This document shows, one piece after another, positions 9,544 through 17,294 of a stretch of 64,000 bases of DNA. Each line of letters opens with the position of its first letter. The first letter of the stretch is position 1. Both the position numbers and the translations under genes were made by a program. This stretch comes from Cohnella hashimotonis (GTDB lineage: Bacteria > Bacillota > Bacilli > Paenibacillales > Paenibacillaceae): NCBI RefSeq assembly GCF_030014955.1, contig NZ_JAGRPV010000001.1, positions 8,581,501 to 8,645,500 on the forward strand, read 5' to 3'. The notes beneath the pieces are model-generated. The model saw only the letters and a program-made list of their open reading frames with translations, was not told the DNA's origin and made no database searches.

Positions 9544-10371
9544 CTACCCTTTGACGGAGCCGGCGGCGATTCCTTTAATAATATACTTTTGGAGGAAAAG
9601 GTAAGCGGCCAGCAGCGGAATCACCGACAGCACCATGCCGGGAAACAGCAGGGACCAGTTGGTGACATGCTCGCCGACGAACATGTACAGCTCGATCGTG
9701 ATCGTCCGCCGGTCCTGATCCTGGAGGAACAGCAGCGGGATGATAAAATCGTTCCACGTGCTGAGCGAGCACAGCACCGCGACCGTCGCAGTCGCGGGCT
9801 TGACGATCGGGAACACGGCGACCCAGAACGCTCTGAAGCGGGAGCAGCCGTCGATCCAGGCGGCCTCCTCCAGCTCTCTGGGCGTGGCCTTCAGAAATCC
9901 GGCATAAAGAAAGATCGCCATCGGCAGGTTGATCGCCGAATAGATCAGCACCGCGCCGTGGTAGGTATTTACCAGATGCAGCGCGTTGACGAATCGGTAC
10001 AGCGGGACCATGGCCAGCTGGAACGGCACCATAATGCCGGCGATAAAATAAATGTACAGAAAATTATAAATTCGGTTCGATTTCCTGGCAAGCGGGTAGG
10101 CGGCGAGCGAGCCGAACAGGACGAGCGCCGCCACGGCGCTCGCGGTGATGAGCAGCGTGTTGCCGAGCACGGTCGGGAACCGCATCATGCGCCAGGTGTC
10201 CGCATAGTTGTCGAACCGGAGCGAGCCGGGCAGGGAGAGGGGAAAACCCGCCATCTCCTCGGGCGATTTGAATGTCATGGCGACGATGAAGTAGAACGGA
10301 ATAAAAAAGACGGTGGCTGCGGCGATCATGACGGCTTCAAGGACGATGGTGTTGCGTCGCGCGGTATTCAT
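9544..10371 (-). CDS. Carbohydrate ABC transporter permease, MalG/UgpE type
   Basis: This 275-residue inner-membrane protein has about six hydrophobic segments and the EAA loop (EEAAWIDGCSRFRAFWVAVF) that docks on the ATPase. The ending FLQKYIIKGIAAGSVKG is typical of MalG-like subunits. Its ATG follows directly after the TGA of the first permease gene, so translation is coupled. No ATP-binding subunit is encoded in the module; a shared MsmX-like ATPase is expected. Confidence 0.92.
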   Translation of the reverse strand: MNTARRNTIVLEAVMIAAATVFFIPFYFIVAMTFKSPEEMAGFPLSLPGSLRFDNYADTWRMMRFPTVLGNTLLITASAVAALVLFGSLAAYPLARKSNRIYNFLYIYFIAGIMVPFQLAMVPLYRFVNALHLVNTYHGAVLIYSAINLPMAIFLYAGFLKATPRELEEAAWIDGCSRFRAFWVAVFPIVKPATATVAVLCSLSTWNDFIIPLLFLQDQDRRTITIELYMFVGEHVTNWSLLFPGMVLSVIPLLAAYLFLQKYIIKGIAAGSVKG

Positions 10372-11271
10372 TCAGGCGGTCACCTCTCTTTTGCGAAGCA
10401 GGAAGATCTGCAGGACGGAGACGATCAGGACGAGGAAAAACATAACGACGCCGATCGAGGTGCCGTAGCCGAACTGGTTGCGGGAGAAGGCCGTACTGAA
10501 CAGCAGCGTCGTGATCGTCTCCGTCGCCTGAAAAGGTCCGCCCTTCGTCGTTACGTAAATGATATCGAAAGCCTTCAGGGAGCCGATGCTGGCCAGCACG
10601 ATATTGATCGTGAGCGACGGCGCCATGAGCGGGAAGGTAATCGATCTGAACTTACGCCAGCCGCCGGCCCCGTCAATATCTGCGGCCTCGTAGTAATCGC
10701 CCGGAATCGATTGGAGATTGGCCACGAAAATGACCATCGAGTACCCGACATATTGCCACAGCACGATCAGCACGATGGCGTACAGGGCGAACCGGGGATC
10801 GCCGAGCCAGGGCTGCTCCCAGTCTCCCAGACCGACGGCCCGAAGCAGACTGTTGAGCAGGCCGCTCTGCGGCTGGTAGATATAGAGCCACGTATAGCCG
10901 ACGACCAGCGGACTAAGAATGGCGGGCGAGAAGAACACCGCGCGCAGCAGCGCTTTGGTCTTCAGCTTGGCGTCAAGCGCCAGCGCGAGGGGGATCGCCA
11001 GTCCGTTCTGGAGCAGGACGACGAGTACCGTGAACAGGAACGTATTGCGGAGCGCCTTGAGGAAGGCCGCGTCCGACGCCAGATGCGCGAAGTTGCGCAG
11101 GCCGACGAAGTCCATCGTCTTGGAGAGCCCGTTCCAGTTCGTCATGCTGTAATAAAAGCTGGTGACGACGGGCCCCAAAAAGATAATCGTATAGATCAGA
11201 AACGCCGGTGCGATAAACAAGGCCCAGCTTGCGTGCTCTCTTTTGCCGAGCGACCATTTTGCCACTTCCAT
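10372..11271 (-). CDS. Carbohydrate ABC transporter permease, MalF/UgpA type
   Basis: This 299-residue membrane protein has about six transmembrane segments and the EAA loop YYEAADIDGAGGWRKFRSIT. It is the first gene of the minus-strand importer/two-component operon. AAGGAG lies only 2 nt before the ATG at 11271; a GTG at the third codon has better spacing (about 8 nt), so the true start may be two codons later. Confidence 0.9.
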   Translation of the reverse strand: MEVAKWSLGKREHASWALFIAPAFLIYTIIFLGPVVTSFYYSMTNWNGLSKTMDFVGLRNFAHLASDAAFLKALRNTFLFTVLVVLLQNGLAIPLALALDAKLKTKALLRAVFFSPAILSPLVVGYTWLYIYQPQSGLLNSLLRAVGLGDWEQPWLGDPRFALYAIVLIVLWQYVGYSMVIFVANLQSIPGDYYEAADIDGAGGWRKFRSITFPLMAPSLTINIVLASIGSLKAFDIIYVTTKGGPFQATETITTLLFSTAFSRNQFGYGTSIGVVMFFLVLIVSVLQIFLLRKREVTA

Positions 11272-11321
11272 CTCTCCTTGCTGCGCTGCCCGGCGAGCGG
11301 CGGGCGGCTTGAATTACGTCT

Positions 11322-11385
11322 AGCATACAAGCGTGGGAATGGATTCAAAATGATGTAAAATTCATGTTGCTTCTCTTTTTTTCGG
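11322..11385 (-). promoter_or_regulatory. Promoter of the importer/yesMN operon with the shared upstream element
   Basis: On the minus strand the 36-bp element at 11350-11385 is followed after 28 nt by the -10-like TATGCT (11322-11327). Transcription would begin about 44 nt before the permease ATG. The element matches the one at 5931-5966 in sequence and spacing, which supports a common activator. Confidence 0.6.
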
Positions 11386-11395
11386 CTTTTTGAAA

Positions 11396-11423
11396 TTTGG
11401 AGGGGACCGCACTGTGTTACAAT
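11396..11423 (+). promoter_or_regulatory. Candidate promoter of the MFS gene
   Basis: TACAAT at 11418-11423 is a good -10 box. The best -35 is a weak TTTGGA at 11396-11401 (16-nt spacer). It lies about 40 nt upstream of the preferred ATG and next to the divergent importer promoter. Confidence 0.35.
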
Positions 11424-11463
11424 GCTAAGCGGAACGGATGGCGACGCCTGAAGGTTGAATCGC

Positions 11464-12879
11464 ATGACGGACGAAAGCGCACGCTATTCAAGCGAGCCGC
11501 GGACGCGCTGGAGGATGAAAGAATTGAACAAACAGACGAAAATACACAATTCGCGGCCGGCGGCGGATGCGTACGCGCATTCTGAACAAGAAGGCGCGCA
11601 ATCCCGGCGCGAGCTCGAGCTGGAGATTGCCCAGGAACGCGAGCGCGAGGTGAAAGCGAAACGCGGACGGCTGCTCTGGCTGGCCGTCGGCATCGTGCTC
11701 ATCGCGGCCAACCTGCGCGGCGCCTTAACGGCGGTCGGTCCGGTCGTCGGCCGGATCAAGGACGACCTGAGCCTGTCCGGCGCGGGCGCCGGCATGCTCA
11801 CGACGCTCGGCCTGCTTGCCTTCGCCGTGATCTCGCCGGTAGCGCCCAAGCTGTCGCGCCGCTTCGGCGCGGAGAACATGCTGCTTGCCGGCATGGCCTT
11901 GATCACGGTGGGCGTGATCGTGCGTGCCGCGCCTTATTCGGCGCTGTTGTTCGCGGGCACCGTATTGATCGGTATCGGCATCGGCGTGGGCAACGTGCTC
12001 GTGCCCGCGCTCATCAAGCGGGACTTCGAGAACCGCGCAGGCCTCATGACCGGCATCTATTCGGTCGCGCTGACGCTCGTCGCCGGCATCGCATCCGGCG
12101 TCAGCATTCCGATCGCGGACGCGCCGGGCTTCGGCTGGCGCGGCGCGCTCGGCGTATGGGGGCTCGCCTCGGCGCTGGCGATGGTCGCCTGGCTGCCGCA
12201 GGTCAGCCGCGGCCGGCGCGAGCGGGGCGTCAGCCGTCCGGCTTCGGCGTCCGCGCGCCCTTGGCGGTCCCCGCTAGCGTGGCAGGTATCGCTCTTCATG
12301 GGCTTCCAATCGATCATTTTTTACGTCAACGTCACCTGGCTGCCGGAGCTTCTGCAGGACCGCGGGATGAGCCCGGGCACGGCGGGGTGGATGCTGTCGC
12401 TCATGCAGATCATCGGCTTGCCCGCGAACTTCCTCGCGCCGGTGCTGGCTGCGCGGCGTCCGAGCCAGCGGGGCATCATGGCGGTCGTCATGGCGATGCT
12501 GCTCGTCGGTTACGGGGGCCTGCTTTTCGATTCCGGCACCGGGCCTCTTACGGTTGCGTGGGTGCTCCTGATCGGGATCGGCGCGGGCGCGAGCTTCAGC
12601 CTCTGCCTCGTGTTTTTCTCGCTGCGTACGCGCACCGCATCCGAGGCGACGGAGCTGTCGGGCATGGCCCAGTTCGTGGGCTACCTCGTGGCGGCCGTCG
12701 GCCCTGCTTTTATCGGCTTCGTTCACGACCGCTCCGGCGGCTGGCAGACGCCGCTTGTCGTGATGGTCGTTGTCGTGGCGCTGGCTGCGCTGTTCGGGCT
12801 CGGTTCGAGCCGCGCCGCCTACGTCTCGTCAACTTCCGCGCAAGCGTCCAACAATCCGACAAGCTCTGACACAAAATAG
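11464..12879 (+). CDS. MFS transporter of the CynX/NimT (cyanate/nitroimidazole) family
   Basis: This 471-residue protein has an unusually long charged N-terminal tail (about 70 residues, with runs such as REREREVKAKRGR) before twelve predicted transmembrane helices. The motif NLRGALTAVGPVVGRI, followed by a GLLAFAVISP helix, is characteristic of CynX/NimT/YycB-like exporters. The substrate cannot be told from sequence; known relatives move cyanate, nitroimidazoles or other small anions. I chose ATG 11464 (AAGG 9 nt upstream). TTG 11455 is also possible, and TTG 11524 sits 9 nt after a GGAGG, which would shorten the tail. No clear terminator follows. Confidence 0.82.
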   Translation: MTDESARYSSEPRTRWRMKELNKQTKIHNSRPAADAYAHSEQEGAQSRRELELEIAQEREREVKAKRGRLLWLAVGIVLIAANLRGALTAVGPVVGRIKDDLSLSGAGAGMLTTLGLLAFAVISPVAPKLSRRFGAENMLLAGMALITVGVIVRAAPYSALLFAGTVLIGIGIGVGNVLVPALIKRDFENRAGLMTGIYSVALTLVAGIASGVSIPIADAPGFGWRGALGVWGLASALAMVAWLPQVSRGRRERGVSRPASASARPWRSPLAWQVSLFMGFQSIIFYVNVTWLPELLQDRGMSPGTAGWMLSLMQIIGLPANFLAPVLAARRPSQRGIMAVVMAMLLVGYGGLLFDSGTGPLTVAWVLLIGIGAGASFSLCLVFFSLRTRTASEATELSGMAQFVGYLVAAVGPAFIGFVHDRSGGWQTPLVVMVVVVALAALFGLGSSRAAYVSSTSAQASNNPTSSDTK

Positions 12880-12902
12880 ACACAATTAACCTTTTTAATT
12901 TT

Positions 12903-12933
12903 TTTACATCTGGGACGCAAACGGGTGTAAAAT
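12903..12933 (+). promoter_or_regulatory. Possible promoter of the DUF1641-ndh operon
   Basis: TTTACA (12903-12908) and TAAAAT (12928-12933) are separated by 19 nt, which is long, so the call is weak. The leader to the first ATG would be about 175 nt. Confidence 0.3.
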
Positions 12934-13113
12934 GGGGAACAAGGGTTCATTTCGACCTTCCGGATCGAATACGAAGAAGCCAAAGGAATAGCGGCACGCC
13001 TTTTTATGTGAAAAATGGTACAAATGTCGCCCGCCTCCCCGTGCCCCTTCGTCCGCCGAGACGGAGAATCGCAAGAGACCGCATGACCTTACTGTAAAGG
13101 AGGACTTTGTCTC

Positions 13114-13545
13114 ATGACTACCACACCGCAATCGCAAGGCGCCGAGCAAGCCGTCGACGCGCAAAAGGCCCAGGATGTGCTGGATCAACTGATGAAGCCG
13201 GAAGTTCAACAATCGCTCACTACGCTGGTGGACAACCTGCCCAAGCTGACCGAGATGGTGACGACGCTGACCGCGGCGTACGACTTCGCTTCCGGCCTCG
13301 CGAAGGACCAAGTTTTCATCAACGATACGAAGGCGGGCATCGTCGAGTTTTTCACGCCGGTCGTCGACAAGGCCAAGGGTCTCGCATCTGCAGCCATCGA
13401 AGCGGGCGACCGCGCCGAAGCCGACACGCAGGCTGTGGGCCTGTTCGGTCTGCTCAAGATGCTGAAGGATCCGCAAGTGCAGAAGACGCTGCGCTACACC
13501 CAAGCATTCCTGAACGTACTGGCGGAGCGCCAGCAGCAACGCTAA
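13114..13545 (+). CDS. DUF1641 family protein
   Basis: This 143-residue, largely helical soluble protein carries a DUF1641-like core (SLTTLVDNLPKLTEMVTTL, then AVGLFGLLKMLKDPQVQKTL). The same family precedes the NADH dehydrogenase gene in Bacillus subtilis (yjlC-ndh), and here it lies 36 bp upstream of the NDH-2 gene. It probably assists or regulates the dehydrogenase, but its biochemical role is unknown. An AAAGGAGG site lies about 10 nt before the ATG. Confidence 0.87.
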   Translation: MTTTPQSQGAEQAVDAQKAQDVLDQLMKPEVQQSLTTLVDNLPKLTEMVTTLTAAYDFASGLAKDQVFINDTKAGIVEFFTPVVDKAKGLASAAIEAGDRAEADTQAVGLFGLLKMLKDPQVQKTLRYTQAFLNVLAERQQQR

Positions 13546-13581
13546 TCCCCAAACCACTGACTCACGAACGGAGGATGGACC

Positions 13582-14763
13582 ATGGCTAAACAAATCTTGA
13601 TCCTGGGCGGCGGTTACGGCGGATTGCTGAGCGCGCTGACGGCTCGTCAGCACCTGAGCGTCCACGAAGCGGCGATTACGGTCATCAACCGTTATCCGAC
13701 CCACCAGATCATTACCGAGCTGCACCGGCTGGCTGCAGGCACGATCAGCGAACCTGCTGTTGCGCTGCCGCTTGCCAAGTTGCTGAAGAACCAAGGCATC
13801 AATGTGATCATCGATACGGTCAAGGAGATCAAGCCGAACGACAAAAAGGTAACGACGGCAGGCGGCGGCTCGTACACGTACGACAACCTCGTCATCGCCC
13901 TCGGTTCCGAGACGGCTTACTTTGGCATTCCGGGACTGCAAGAGAACAGCTTCGTGCTGAAGTCCGTCAGCGACGCCAACAAGATCCGCGAGCACGTTCA
14001 TGCGCGCCTTGACGCCTACAAGGCGTCCAAGGACCCGGCCGACGCAACGATCGTCGTCGGCGGCGGCGGCCTGACGGGCATCGAGCTCGTCGGCGAATTC
14101 GCCGACAAGCTGCCTGAAGTCGCACGCGCCAAGGGCATCGACCCGGCCGACATCAAGCTCTACGTCGTGGAAGCCGGCCCGGCGATTCTGCCGATCTTCC
14201 CGCCGGAGCTCATCGCCCGCGCCCAAGCGAGCCTCGAGAAGCGCGGCGTCGAGTTCATCATCAGCGTAGCGATCACCGAAGCTTCCAAGGACACCGTCTC
14301 CCTGAAGGACGGCCGCACGCTCAAGTCCAACACCATCATCTGGACCGGCGGCGTCCAAGGCCACGAGATCGTCGCGAACTGCGGCATCGAAGTGAACCGC
14401 GGCCGCGCCTCGGTTACCGATACGCTCCAATCGACTTCGCACCCTGACGTCTATCTCGCAGGCGACTGCGCGGTCGTCATCCCTGGCGAAGGCGCGCGTC
14501 CGTATCCGCCGACTGCACAGCTGGCCTGGCAAATGGGCGAGCTCATCGGCCACAACCTGGCTGCCGTAATCAAGGGCGGCGTGCAAGACACGTTCCAACC
14601 GGTATTCTCCGGTACGCTGGGCAGCCTCGGCCGCAAGGACGCGGTCGGCACCGTCGGTGCGAGCGGCACCCGCTTTAAGGGCTTCCCTGCGACGCTGATG
14701 AAGGAAATGAGCAACATCCGCTATCTGACGCACATCAAGGGTCTGTTCGCGGTGCTTGAATAG
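13582..14763 (+). CDS. ndh: Type II NADH dehydrogenase (NDH-2)
   Basis: This 393-residue peripheral membrane flavoenzyme would pass electrons from NADH to menaquinone without pumping protons. An FAD-binding Rossmann motif opens the protein (ILILGGGYGGLLSA). An NAD-binding motif lies mid-sequence (IVVGGGGLTGIELVGEF), and a second FAD contact (DVYLAGDCAVV) lies near residue 300. Length and motif order match the family. It is co-transcribed with the DUF1641 gene and ends at a strong terminator. Confidence 0.93.
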   Translation: MAKQILILGGGYGGLLSALTARQHLSVHEAAITVINRYPTHQIITELHRLAAGTISEPAVALPLAKLLKNQGINVIIDTVKEIKPNDKKVTTAGGGSYTYDNLVIALGSETAYFGIPGLQENSFVLKSVSDANKIREHVHARLDAYKASKDPADATIVVGGGGLTGIELVGEFADKLPEVARAKGIDPADIKLYVVEAGPAILPIFPPELIARAQASLEKRGVEFIISVAITEASKDTVSLKDGRTLKSNTIIWTGGVQGHEIVANCGIEVNRGRASVTDTLQSTSHPDVYLAGDCAVVIPGEGARPYPPTAQLAWQMGELIGHNLAAVIKGGVQDTFQPVFSGTLGSLGRKDAVGTVGASGTRFKGFPATLMKEMSNIRYLTHIKGLFAVLE

Positions 14764-14776
14764 GGTTTTCGCTCAG

Positions 14777-14825
14777 AAAAAAGTCGTTCCTGTCCGGTGT
14801 ATGCCGGACTAGGAACGACTTTTTT
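14777..14825. terminator. Bidirectional terminator between ndh and the converging small gene
   Basis: A long stem pairs GTCGTTCCT and TCCGG at 14783-14797 with their complements at 14804-14819 around a short loop. A-rich and T-rich flanks on both sides provide T tracts in both directions. It overlaps the last codons of the minus-strand gene. Confidence 0.9.
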
Positions 14826-15375
14826 ATTTATACTCTAGCGCCGGGCCTTCCACAGACCAACTCGGTGTCGTACCCTTGCTAAGATTTTGATTTAGATTCA
14901 CGACGACCACCTCGCCGTTTACCCGCTCCCAGAACAGTATCGCTTTTCCTTCGGATTTGTTAAGAAGCAGTGCCGGCCAATAGTCGCCAGACTTTAATGC
15001 TTCTTTCTTTACTTCGGAATTAAAGGCAGCATTAAATGAGAAGGCTTCTTTTTGCGTCAAATGATTGGTAAACTCAATATCCACATCTCCGCTGTTGATG
15101 AGTTCCCAAGCCTTGTCGTCTTGTACAGCTTCGATCTTGTTTGCTTCAAGCACTTTCAGTGCGCGATCCCAGCTGTCCTGGATCTTCTTTACGACGCTTT
15201 TGTCCTTGATACGGTCAAACATGGGTTGTTCGTAGTTGATATGAGCGGTTCCTTGATCTAATTTCTCTGCCAAGTTTGGCTCATTTGATGCATCCGTAAC
15301 TTTGGTGGCCAGTATACCAGCTCCAGTAATTGATATCGCCAGGGCAGAAACCACAATTAGTTTTTTGATTTTCAT
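14824..15375 (-). CDS. Secreted hypothetical protein, AT-rich gene
   Basis: This 183-residue protein of unknown function has an N-terminal signal or anchor (MKIKKLIVVSALAISITGAG) followed by a soluble domain with a beta-strand-rich end (ILFWERVNGEVVVVNLNQNL). I recognise no family. AAGGAGG lies 9 nt before the ATG. Base composition and codon use are clearly more AT-rich than in the neighbours, suggesting recent transfer from a lower-GC Firmicute. It converges on ndh and shares its terminator. Confidence 0.75.
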   Translation of the reverse strand: MKIKKLIVVSALAISITGAGILATKVTDASNEPNLAEKLDQGTAHINYEQPMFDRIKDKSVVKKIQDSWDRALKVLEANKIEAVQDDKAWELINSGDVDIEFTNHLTQKEAFSFNAAFNSEVKKEALKSGDYWPALLLNKSEGKAILFWERVNGEVVVVNLNQNLSKGTTPSWSVEGPALEYK

Positions 15376-15620
15376 AAAGTTATCCTCCTTAAACTTGATT
15401 AAGGGTTATAAACGACCTCACCGGAAAAATCGGCTGGATCGGTAAAGAGATCAGTCAATGAGAAAAACCTTTTCCTCATAATTGCTCTCTCATTTATAAT
15501 AATTCTATATTATTACAAATAAAAGTGATTTGTGGAATAAATGCAATTGACCAGGAAATGGAACAGTTTTCATAAATAATAACTTTATAATTGGATTTGT
15601 TTTTGTTCCGGGCTGGCGTC

Positions 15621-15649
15621 TTGCCATTTCGCCAATTATCCGGTAATAT
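15621..15649 (+). promoter_or_regulatory. Sigma-A promoter of the iron-binding lipoprotein gene
   Basis: TTGCCA (15621-15626) and TAATAT (15644-15649) are separated by an ideal 17 nt. Transcription would begin near 15656, directly before the Fur box. The rest of the 362-bp gap from 15376 is AT-rich and presumably carries the promoter of the minus-strand gene. Confidence 0.75.
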
Positions 15650-15663
15650 AGTCCAAGTGATAT

Positions 15664-15678
15664 TGAGAATCGTTATCG
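15664..15678 (+). promoter_or_regulatory. Fur box
   Basis: TGAGAATCGTTATCG matches the 7-1-7 Fur consensus TGATAATNATTATCA at 11 of 14 defined positions. It lies just downstream of the predicted transcription start, where Fur would block RNA polymerase when iron is plentiful. Confidence 0.82.
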
Positions 15679-15737
15679 TTTATGTTCGCGGCGATCATGC
15701 AGAACCTTAACAAACCCTCCAAGGAGAGAATACTTAC

Positions 15738-16745
15738 ATGTCTAAAAAGCTTCGCAAATCCGGCTTGCTCCTCACCTTCATCCTGCTGCTCGTCAGCGTC
15801 GTTGCCGCCTGCGGCAGCAAGAACAACAATAACGCATCTTCCGGCGCATCCCCGTCCGGGAGCGAGAGTGCTTCGGCAAGCGCGAGCGCTTCGGCATCCG
15901 CATCCGCATCGTCCGATACGGGCGCGACGACAAAAAAAGTCACCGACGGCATGGGCCGCGAGGTCGAGGTGCCCGTGAAGGCGCAGCGCGTCGTCGCGCT
16001 CAACAACTTCGGCGATCTGCTGGCGCTTGGGGTCAAGCCGGTCGGCACGATCAACTACTACCTCGACAAGTACAAGGACGAGCCGGAAGCCGTCGCCGGC
16101 ATCGAGAGCGTAGGCGACCAGGAAGCCGACAACGAGAAGGTACTGGGCGCGACGCCCGATCTGATCATCGTGAGCAATTACTTCAAGCCCGAAGTCGTCG
16201 ACGCGCTGCAGAAGATCGCACCGACCTACGCGACTACGTTCGGCCGAACGCCATACGAGCAGCTGGACGATCTGGCCGCGCTGTTGAACGTCGAAGACCA
16301 GAAACAGGCATTCCTGGACAGCTTCAAGGCCGAAGCCGCGGACGCCAAGGAGAAGCTGAAGGGCAAGATCGCGGAAGGCGAGAAGGTCGGCATTCTGCAA
16401 TTTTGGAGCAAGAAAATTTACGAACACCCGACCAAGGTGTTCACGCCGCTCTATGAGGATATCGGCTTCCTGCCGACCGAGCACGTCAAGACGCTGACCG
16501 CCACGACCGAAGTTACGCAAGAGGCCGTGCCGGCAAACGTGGCCGACGCCGATCGCCTGTTCATCATGGTCGACGGCCAACCCGACAGAGACACGTACGA
16601 TGCGCTCAAAAACTCGGCTTGGAAAAACATCCCCGCGGTTCAGAAAAACCAAGTGTATCTCGTGGACAGCGGTCACTGGAACGACTTCAGCGCCGCAGCG
16701 CTGCAATGGCAGCTGCAAGACGTCGTCGAGCTGCTGAGCAAATAA
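15738..16745 (+). CDS. Iron-siderophore ABC transporter binding lipoprotein (FecB/FhuD-like)
   Basis: This 335-residue lipoprotein (lipobox VAAC, Cys25) has a Ser/Ala-rich tether and the periplasmic-binding-protein TroA-like fold of siderophore receptors. KVTDGMGREVEVP is followed by RVVALNNFGDLLALGVKPVG, as in ferric-citrate or hydroxamate receptors. AAGGAG lies 11 nt before the ATG. The promoter carries a Fur box, so it should be induced in iron starvation. No permease or ATPase gene adjoins, so it must use a transporter encoded elsewhere. Confidence 0.9.
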   Translation: MSKKLRKSGLLLTFILLLVSVVAACGSKNNNNASSGASPSGSESASASASASASASASSDTGATTKKVTDGMGREVEVPVKAQRVVALNNFGDLLALGVKPVGTINYYLDKYKDEPEAVAGIESVGDQEADNEKVLGATPDLIIVSNYFKPEVVDALQKIAPTYATTFGRTPYEQLDDLAALLNVEDQKQAFLDSFKAEAADAKEKLKGKIAEGEKVGILQFWSKKIYEHPTKVFTPLYEDIGFLPTEHVKTLTATTEVTQEAVPANVADADRLFIMVDGQPDRDTYDALKNSAWKNIPAVQKNQVYLVDSGHWNDFSAAALQWQLQDVVELLSK

Positions 16746-16752
16746 GCGTCGC

Positions 16753-16795
16753 AAAAGGGAGTTGGCAGCATCTGCTGTCCGCTCCTTTTCTTTTT
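16753..16795 (+). terminator. Terminator after the iron-binding lipoprotein gene
   Basis: AAAAGGGAG (16753-16761) pairs imperfectly with CTCCTTTT (16782-16789), with an inner GCAG/CTGC stem, and a T-rich run follows. Confidence 0.6.
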
Positions 16796-16855
16796 GGAAT
16801 AACGGCGCGGCGAACGCGCAAGCTAGCATCATCCGATAAAAAGGTGGTGCGAGGC

Positions 16856-17140
16856 ATGTCCAGAAGAAGATCGAGGCGGCTGGCCGTTCCCGGCGCCGAG
16901 CAAGGCGTGAACGCGTTTAAGGCCGAGGTCATGCGCAAGGAAGGCTATGCGGTGGATCCCGCGCATCCGGACGACGTAAAGTACGAGGTCGCCAAGTCGC
17001 TTGGCGTGCCGCTGACGCCGGGAGATAACGGTCATCTGACGACCGAAGACGCGGGCCATGTCGGCGGCAAGATCGGCGGCTCGATGGTGCGCGAGATGAT
17101 TCGGCTGGCGCAGGAGAAACTGTCGGAAAAACAGCCCTGA
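16856..17140 (+). CDS. Alpha/beta-type small acid-soluble spore protein
   Basis: This 94-residue protein would coat and protect DNA in the spore core. It starts with a basic segment (MSRRRSRRLAVPGAEQG). It then shows the two conserved family blocks: KYEVAKSLGVPL, containing the region cleaved by the germination protease, and the C-terminal GHVGGKIGGSMVREMIRLAQ. I chose ATG 16856 because the family begins there; a longer in-frame reading from 16619 runs back through the preceding gene. It shows that the host forms spores and is presumably read in the forespore under sigma-G. Confidence 0.9.
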   Translation: MSRRRSRRLAVPGAEQGVNAFKAEVMRKEGYAVDPAHPDDVKYEVAKSLGVPLTPGDNGHLTTEDAGHVGGKIGGSMVREMIRLAQEKLSEKQP

Positions 17141-17294
17141 CCCCGCCCTGTCCCGACGGACGAACCCGCTGGCGCGCTCCGCGTCCAAGCGGGTTTGTTT
17201 GGCGTTCGCCTTTTCCCATGACGCCCGCGACGTGATACAATGAGAGAACAAATGTTCCGGCGGTAAAGCGCGAGGCGGCTTGGAGGACGGCGAT

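Noticed and set aside
9508..11358. 616-codon plus-strand frame over the two permease genes
   Set aside because: Shadow; the minus strand encodes two canonical permeases with EAA loops.
13010..13036. Rex-like operator before the DUF1641-ndh operon
   Set aside because: ATGTGAAAAATGGTACAAA only loosely resembles the Rex palindrome; the right half is too poor to call.
12904..14733. 609-codon open frame antisense to ndh
   Set aside because: Shadow frame of GC-rich coding DNA; the plus strand encodes a textbook NDH-2 and DUF1641 protein with ribosome sites.
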